Source of the DNA: Caulobacteraceae bacterium | GTDB taxonomy: Bacteria; Pseudomonadota; Alphaproteobacteria; Caulobacterales; Caulobacteraceae | Length of the DNA: 10,771 nt | Assembly (NCBI GenBank): GCA_947484535.1 | Contig: CANKPO010000023.1 | Location: 1 to 10,771 of the forward strand | Direction: 5' to 3' | Shown: piece after piece, positions 7,164 through 10,771 of the stretch | Layout of the letters: every line of letters begins with the position of its first letter | How positions within the stretch are numbered: position 1 is the first letter of the stretch | Notes under the pieces: model-generated | Told to the model about the DNA's origin: nothing | What the model saw: only the letters and a program-made list of their open reading frames with translations | Databases searched by the model: none | Position numbers and translations under genes: made by a program

Positions 7164-7772
7164 ATGAAGCCCTTCACGCGCCTTGATGCCCGCGCCGCGC
7201 CGCTGGACATTGCCAATGTCGATACCGACCAGATTATCCCGGCCCGCTATCTAAAGACCGTCGAGCGGACGGGTCTGGGCAAGGGTCTCTTTGCCGCCAT
7301 GCGCTATGAGGCCGATGGCACGCCAAAGCCTGATTTCGTGCTCAATCAGCCGGACTATGCCTCTGCGGGCGTCTTGATCGCCGGTGATAATTTCGGCTGC
7401 GGTTCAAGCCGTGAGCACGCGCCTTGGGCCCTTCTGGATTTCGGTATTCGCTGTGTGATCTCCACCAGCTTTGCCGATATTTTCTATAATAACTGCTTCA
7501 ACAATGGCCTCTTGCCCATCGTGCTGCCCGAGGACGAGGTTAGAAGCCTGATGGACGAGGCGCGCGGTGGCAACCACGTCTTCAGCATCGATCTGGAGGC
7601 CAAGACCGTGACCCTGCCCTCGGGCCGGGTGGTCAGCTTCAATCTCGACGCCGGGCGTCAGGAAAAGCTGGTCAAGGGTCTGGATGCCATTGGTGAGACC
7701 CTGCAGCATGTCAGCAGCATTGATGATTTCGAAGCCCAGCGCCGCCTGACTCAGCCTTGGGTCGCAGCCTAG
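7164..7772 (+). CDS. leuD: 3-isopropylmalate dehydratase small subunit
   Basis: LeuD supplies the swivelling domain that completes the isopropylmalate isomerase active site with LeuC. The 202-residue product is of normal size. It shows the start [31 protein letters not shown] (21-31), and the substrate-binding [17 protein letters not shown] (74-90) followed by [19 protein letters not shown] (100-118). The ATG lies three bases after the leuC stop, with GGAG 11 bases upstream inside the leuC 3' end, so translational coupling to leuC is likely and would give the 1:1 ratio the complex needs. Confidence 0.98.
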   Translation: MKPFTRLDARAAPLDIANVDTDQIIPARYLKTVERTGLGKGLFAAMRYEADGTPKPDFVLNQPDYASAGVLIAGDNFGCGSSREHAPWALLDFGIRCVISTSFADIFYNNCFNNGLLPIVLPEDEVRSLMDEARGGNHVFSIDLEAKTVTLPSGRVVSFNLDAGRQEKLVKGLDAIGETLQHVSSIDDFEAQRRLTQPWVAA

Positions 7773-7821
7773 TTCCCAATCCGGCCTAACGACCGCCGTC
7801 CACCATCATGAAAGTGCCCTC

Positions 7822-8886
7822 ATGAAAACCCTGCTACTTTTGCCCGGCGACGGGATCGGTCCTGAAGTTATCGCCGAAGTGCGCAAGGTCGTTGCCGCGC
7901 TGATGGCCAAGGGCGGACTGGAACTGACCCTTGTCGAGCGTCCCTTTGGCGGTACCAGCTACGACCTGCATGGCACGCCCCTGACGGCTGAGGCTGAGGC
8001 CGTGGCTCTGGCGTCCGACGCGGTGCTGATGGGCGCGGTGGGTGGTCCTAAGTGGGCAGGCGTTGGGCGCGATGTGCGGCCCGAGGCGGGCCTTCTGCGC
8101 CTTCGCAAGTCGATGGATGTCTTTGCCAACCTGCGTCCGGCCATCTGTTTTGACGCTCTAGCCGACGCCTCGACCTTGAAGCACGAAGTAGTTGCAGGCC
8201 TCGACATCATGATCGTTCGCGAGCTTTGCGGCGGCGTCTATTTTGGTCAGCCGCGCGGGATCGAGACCCTGCCGGACGGCCAGCGCCGGGGCTTTGACAC
8301 CCAAGTCTATACGACCAGCGAGATCGAGCGCATTGCCCGTGTCGCCTTTGAGTTGGCCCGTAGCCGTGACAATCGCGTCACCAGTGCTGAAAAGTCCAAT
8401 GTCATGGAAAGCGGCCTGTTCTGGCGCGAGGTCGTGACTGAGATTCACGCCCGTGACTATGCCGATGTGAAGCTTGATCACATGCTGGCCGACAATTGCT
8501 CGATGCAGCTGGTGCGCAATCCCAAACAGTTCGACGTCATCTTGACCGACAATCTGTTCGGCGACCTGCTGTCCGATCAGGCCTCGATGGCGACCGGCTC
8601 TATTGGGCTTCTGCCCTCAGCGGCGCTAGGCGTAGCGGGTAAGCCCGGTCTCTATGAGCCGATCCACGGTTCGGCGCCCGATATTGCTGGCCAAGGCGTG
8701 GCCAATCCCGTTGCGGCGATCCTGTCCTTCGAGATGGCCCTGCGTTGGTCGCTGGAGCGGCCCGATCTGGCCGACCGTCTCTATAGCGCGGTTGAGGCGG
8801 CGCTGAATGGCGGCGCACGCACGCGGGATCTGGGCGGCAAGCTTAGCACCGAAGAGATGGGCGCAGCGATCCTCGCCCAGCTCTAA
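7822..8886 (+). CDS. leuB: 3-isopropylmalate dehydrogenase
   Basis: LeuB oxidises and decarboxylates 3-isopropylmalate with NAD to 2-oxoisocaproate, the direct precursor of leucine. The 354-residue protein starts [16 protein letters not shown]. The substrate residues expected from the family are present: Arg95 and Arg105 ([14 protein letters not shown]), Arg133 and Tyr140 ([16 protein letters not shown]), Lys191 ([17 protein letters not shown]), Asp224, and Asp248 and Asp252 ([10 protein letters not shown]). The NAD-binding [16 protein letters not shown] (281-296) is intact. No clear ribosome binding site precedes the ATG; a five-codon reading frame starting at 7808 ends in an ATGA overlap with it. 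The gap to leuD is 49 bp, so one leuCDB transcript is likely. The stop codon overlaps that of the convergent regB gene. Confidence 0.98.
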   Translation: MKTLLLLPGDGIGPEVIAEVRKVVAALMAKGGLELTLVERPFGGTSYDLHGTPLTAEAEAVALASDAVLMGAVGGPKWAGVGRDVRPEAGLLRLRKSMDVFANLRPAICFDALADASTLKHEVVAGLDIMIVRELCGGVYFGQPRGIETLPDGQRRGFDTQVYTTSEIERIARVAFELARSRDNRVTSAEKSNVMESGLFWREVVTEIHARDYADVKLDHMLADNCSMQLVRNPKQFDVILTDNLFGDLLSDQASMATGSIGLLPSAALGVAGKPGLYEPIHGSAPDIAGQGVANPVAAILSFEMALRWSLERPDLADRLYSAVEAALNGGARTRDLGGKLSTEEMGAAILAQL

Positions 8887-10256
8887 TCGGCTTCGATCCG
8901 CTCGCGAGGCCAGCGCGCCGATACGGTCGCGCCGCCTTGGCGGGCATTGCCAAATGTTACCTTAGCGCCTGTTCGTTCGAGCAGGGTCTTGGCGATGAAG
9001 AAGCCAAGGCCCATGCCCAGATGGCCGGTGCGAGATCCTTCGCCGCTCGGCCGACTGGTGACATAGGGCTCGCCGAGCTTGAGCAGCACATCGGCGGCAA
9101 AGCCTAGGCCATCGTCGCGGACCTCGACGGTCAAGGTGCGGGCATCATAGCGGGCAATGACCTGAACCTCTGTTCGGGCGAAATCCACCGCATTATCGAC
9201 CAGAGAGGTCAGGGCGTGCATGACCTCTGGTAGACGCTGGATCTCTGGCGCTTCGCTGCCTTCTGTCCCACTGATCACCGCCATGACCCGAACAGAGTCA
9301 TGCAGATAGGGCTCAATCACCTCATCGAGAAACTGTTGCAGCGCCATGCGGCCATGGACCATGTCGTCCGTCTCCGGCTCTTGGGTCAGGCGCAGAAGGA
9401 TGTCGCGGCACCTTGCCGCTTGAGAGACCAGCAGTTCGGCATCTTCGCGCAGGTGACCCTCTGGGGCCTCGCGGACCATCTCCTTGGCCACGACCGAGAT
9501 GGTGGCCAGCGGTGTGCCGAGCTCGTGCGCGGCAGCGGCGGCCAGTCCGCCCAGGGCGGCGAGGCGCTGTTCGCGGGCCAAAACCGTTTGGGTCACGCTC
9601 AAGGCCAGTTCCATCCGGGTGGCTTCTGCCGAGGCCTGCCACGCATAGCCGGCGGTAAAGGCGATCCCGGTGAGGGTCGCAATGGCCATCCCGGCCCGAT
9701 AGAGCAGGGGCAGTTCAACCGCTTCTCCGGCGATCCAGGGTAGGGGCATGGACCAGAGGCTAAGAATGACAGCCGCCGTGACCGCCAGCAGGCCGAGCCC
9801 GACCGCAAAACGACCCGGCAAGGTCGCGGCGGCGAGGGTGACAGGAGCGATCAGCAGCAGCGAGAAGGGATTGGTGATACCGCCAGTCAGATAGAGCAGC
9901 GCGGCCAACTGCAAAATATCAAAGCCCAACTGCGCCGCCGCTTCCCAGCCTCTCGCGAACTTCTGACCGGGCCGACCCAAGGACAGCACGACATTGAGCC
10001 AAGCGCTCGCCGCAATCAGGCTGAGGCACCACAAAAAGGGCAGGGAAAAGCCAAATCCCAAGCCGATGGTCAGGACCGCGACCGTTTGGCCGACAATGCC
10101 CAGCCAGCGCAGAACCAGAAGGGTTCGTAGCCGCAAGCGTCCCCTGGCCAAGGGGCCTTGCCACAGGCCGTCGTCGCTTGCGCCCCCAAGAAGGGTTCCG
10201 GTGGCGGCGCTATCCATATCCATCGGGTGCGGCGGTTTGGTATTGGGCATGGGCAT
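8883..10256 (-). CDS. regB: RegB/PrrB-type redox-sensing histidine kinase
   Basis: The 457-residue protein fits the RegB/PrrB/ActS sensors, which phosphorylate the response regulator RegA when the quinone pool or oxygen signal changes and so control respiration and related energy genes. After a ~45-residue cytoplasmic start come about six hydrophobic segments (roughly 46-206), including the quinone-site motif GGITNPF (125-131). The H box [13 protein letters not shown] has the phospho-acceptor His244. Cys283 in [10 protein letters not shown] is the counterpart of the redox-active cysteine of RegB. The ATP-binding part has an N box (SLVDNAVDF, Asn355), DDGLGF (381-386) and [21 protein letters not shown] (411-431). 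An AGG six bases upstream supports the ATG at 10256, though Met3 is also possible. senC lies divergently 91 bp away, as in Rhodobacter. The stop overlaps that of leuB. Confidence 0.95.
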   Translation of the reverse strand: MPMPNTKPPHPMDMDSAATGTLLGGASDDGLWQGPLARGRLRLRTLLVLRWLGIVGQTVAVLTIGLGFGFSLPFLWCLSLIAASAWLNVVLSLGRPGQKFARGWEAAAQLGFDILQLAALLYLTGGITNPFSLLLIAPVTLAAATLPGRFAVGLGLLAVTAAVILSLWSMPLPWIAGEAVELPLLYRAGMAIATLTGIAFTAGYAWQASAEATRMELALSVTQTVLAREQRLAALGGLAAAAAHELGTPLATISVVAKEMVREAPEGHLREDAELLVSQAARCRDILLRLTQEPETDDMVHGRMALQQFLDEVIEPYLHDSVRVMAVISGTEGSEAPEIQRLPEVMHALTSLVDNAVDFARTEVQVIARYDARTLTVEVRDDGLGFAADVLLKLGEPYVTSRPSGEGSRTGHLGMGLGFFIAKTLLERTGAKVTFGNARQGGATVSARWPRERIEAD

Positions 10257-10289
10257 TCATAGCCTATATTGACAAGAGAAGCAGGCCTT

Positions 10290-10303
10290 GGTCGTGCGCG
10301 ACC
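10290..10303. promoter_or_regulatory. Inverted repeat in the regB-senC divergent region (possible operator)
   Basis: GGTCG-TGCG-CGACC is a perfect 5-bp inverted repeat in the 91-bp space between the two divergent start codons. It contains a GCGAC half site, and a GACGC lies 14 bp farther on (10317-10321); these resemble the GCGNC/GNCGC half sites described for RegA/PrrA. The spacing is unusual, so autoregulation by RegA is only a suggestion. A TTGACA (10269-10274) is nearby on the + strand but lacks a convincing -10 box. Confidence 0.25.
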
Positions 10304-10347
10304 TGTGCGAACAATAGACGCGCCCCTCCGCGCGAAGGATTAAAGAG

Positions 10348-10771
10348 ATGAAGCAATTCCGTTTGGCGGTGATCCTGTGCTGCATCGTCGCGGCTATTGG
10401 GCTGGGCGTTCTGGTCTCGATTAAGGGGCCTCCTCCCAAGGCACCTGCAGCCGAGGGGGCCTTGCAGATCGGCGGCGACTTTCAGCTGGTGGATCAGGAC
10501 GGAAAGCCGGTCGACCAACGGATGTTAAAGGGCAAGTGGAGCGCGGTCTTCTTTGGGTTCACCTATTGTCCAGATATTTGCCCAACCACCCTTCAGACCC
10601 TTGGCACCGCGGTCGATCAGTTGGGCCCTAAGGGTAAGGATCTGCAGATTATCTTGATCAGCGTCGATCCAGAGCGCGATACGGCGCCCAAATTAAAGGC
10701 CTATCTCGCCAGTCCCGGATTTCCCAAGGGCATTATTGGCCTGACCGGCACACCCGATCAGGTCAAGGGCG
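10348..10771 (+). CDS. senC: SenC/PrrC, Sco1-type copper chaperone for cytochrome oxidase (3' end outside window)
   Basis: The visible 141 residues begin with a membrane anchor (about 6-25, FRLAVILCCIVAAIGLGVLV) and a Pro-rich linker. The thioredoxin-fold Sco domain follows: IGGDFQLVDQDGKPVDQ (41-57), WSAVFFGFTYCPDICPTTL (64-82) and ILISVDPERDT (102-112). Cys74 and Cys78 of CPDIC are the copper ligands; the third ligand, a His, would lie in the missing ~60 residues. Sco proteins insert copper into the CuA site of cytochrome c oxidase, or act as thiol reductants, on the periplasmic face. AAGGA stands eight bases before the ATG. In Rhodobacter senC/prrC lies beside regB and is followed by regA, so a regA gene is expected just downstream. 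The gene is cut only by the window edge. Confidence 0.95.
   Translation, partial: MKQFRLAVILCCIVAAIGLGVLVSIKGPPPKAPAAEGALQIGGDFQLVDQDGKPVDQRMLKGKWSAVFFGFTYCPDICPTTLQTLGTAVDQLGPKGKDLQIILISVDPERDTAPKLKAYLASPGFPKGIIGLTGTPDQVKG

Noticed and set aside
10269..10298. Complete sigma-70 promoter for senC built on TTGACA
   Set aside because: At 16-18 bp spacing the downstream sequence is GC-rich (around TCGTGC) with no resemblance to a -10 box.

Overview
This window looks like a chromosomal segment from an alphaproteobacterium, most likely of the Caulobacterales. The evidence is a moderately high GC content, the gene order ffh-rpsP-rimM-(trmD-rplS)-leuCDB, a bS16 protein with a long Ala/Glu tail, and a RegB/PrrB-type redox sensor kinase placed divergently from a SenC/Sco gene. 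The genus cannot be fixed from the sequence alone. GC appears lower than in typical Caulobacter or Brevundimonas, so a relative such as Asticcacaulis is possible, but that is inference.

Layout. Positions 1-2194 hold a translation and protein-export block on the + strand: the 3' two thirds of ffh (SRP GTPase), rpsP (bS16) and rimM (16S maturation factor). A strong intrinsic-terminator-like hairpin lies between rpsP and rimM. Positions 2195-4479 form an accessory block that interrupts the classical rpsP-rimM-trmD-rplS operon. It contains two 92-bp copies of a dispersed inverted-repeat element bracketing a small GIY-YIG nuclease gene (- strand), a TesB-type acyl-CoA thioesterase (- strand), and an unrecognised lipoprotein gene (+ strand) that now sits directly upstream of trmD. 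Positions 4480-5600 carry trmD and rplS, closed by a textbook terminator at 5624-5659. Positions 5730-8886 are the leucine operon leuC-leuD-leuB. Its last stop codon overlaps the stop codon of the convergent sensor kinase gene regB (8883-10256, - strand). Divergent from regB, a SenC/PrrC (Sco1-type copper chaperone) gene starts at 10348 and runs off the end. By analogy with Rhodobacter the response regulator gene regA/prrA would be expected just beyond the window.

How the parts work together. RimM, TrmD, bS16 and bL19 serve ribosome assembly and tRNA modification, and Ffh targets membrane proteins. LeuCD and LeuB convert isopropylmalate to the precursor of leucine. RegB senses the respiratory redox state, and SenC helps copper delivery to cytochrome oxidase.

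The least conventional part of the window is the 500-bp repeat/GIY-YIG/repeat unit at 2229-2728. It resembles the association of a small nuclease gene with REP-like palindromes and may be a non-autonomous or nuclease-assisted dispersed element. That is a hypothesis.
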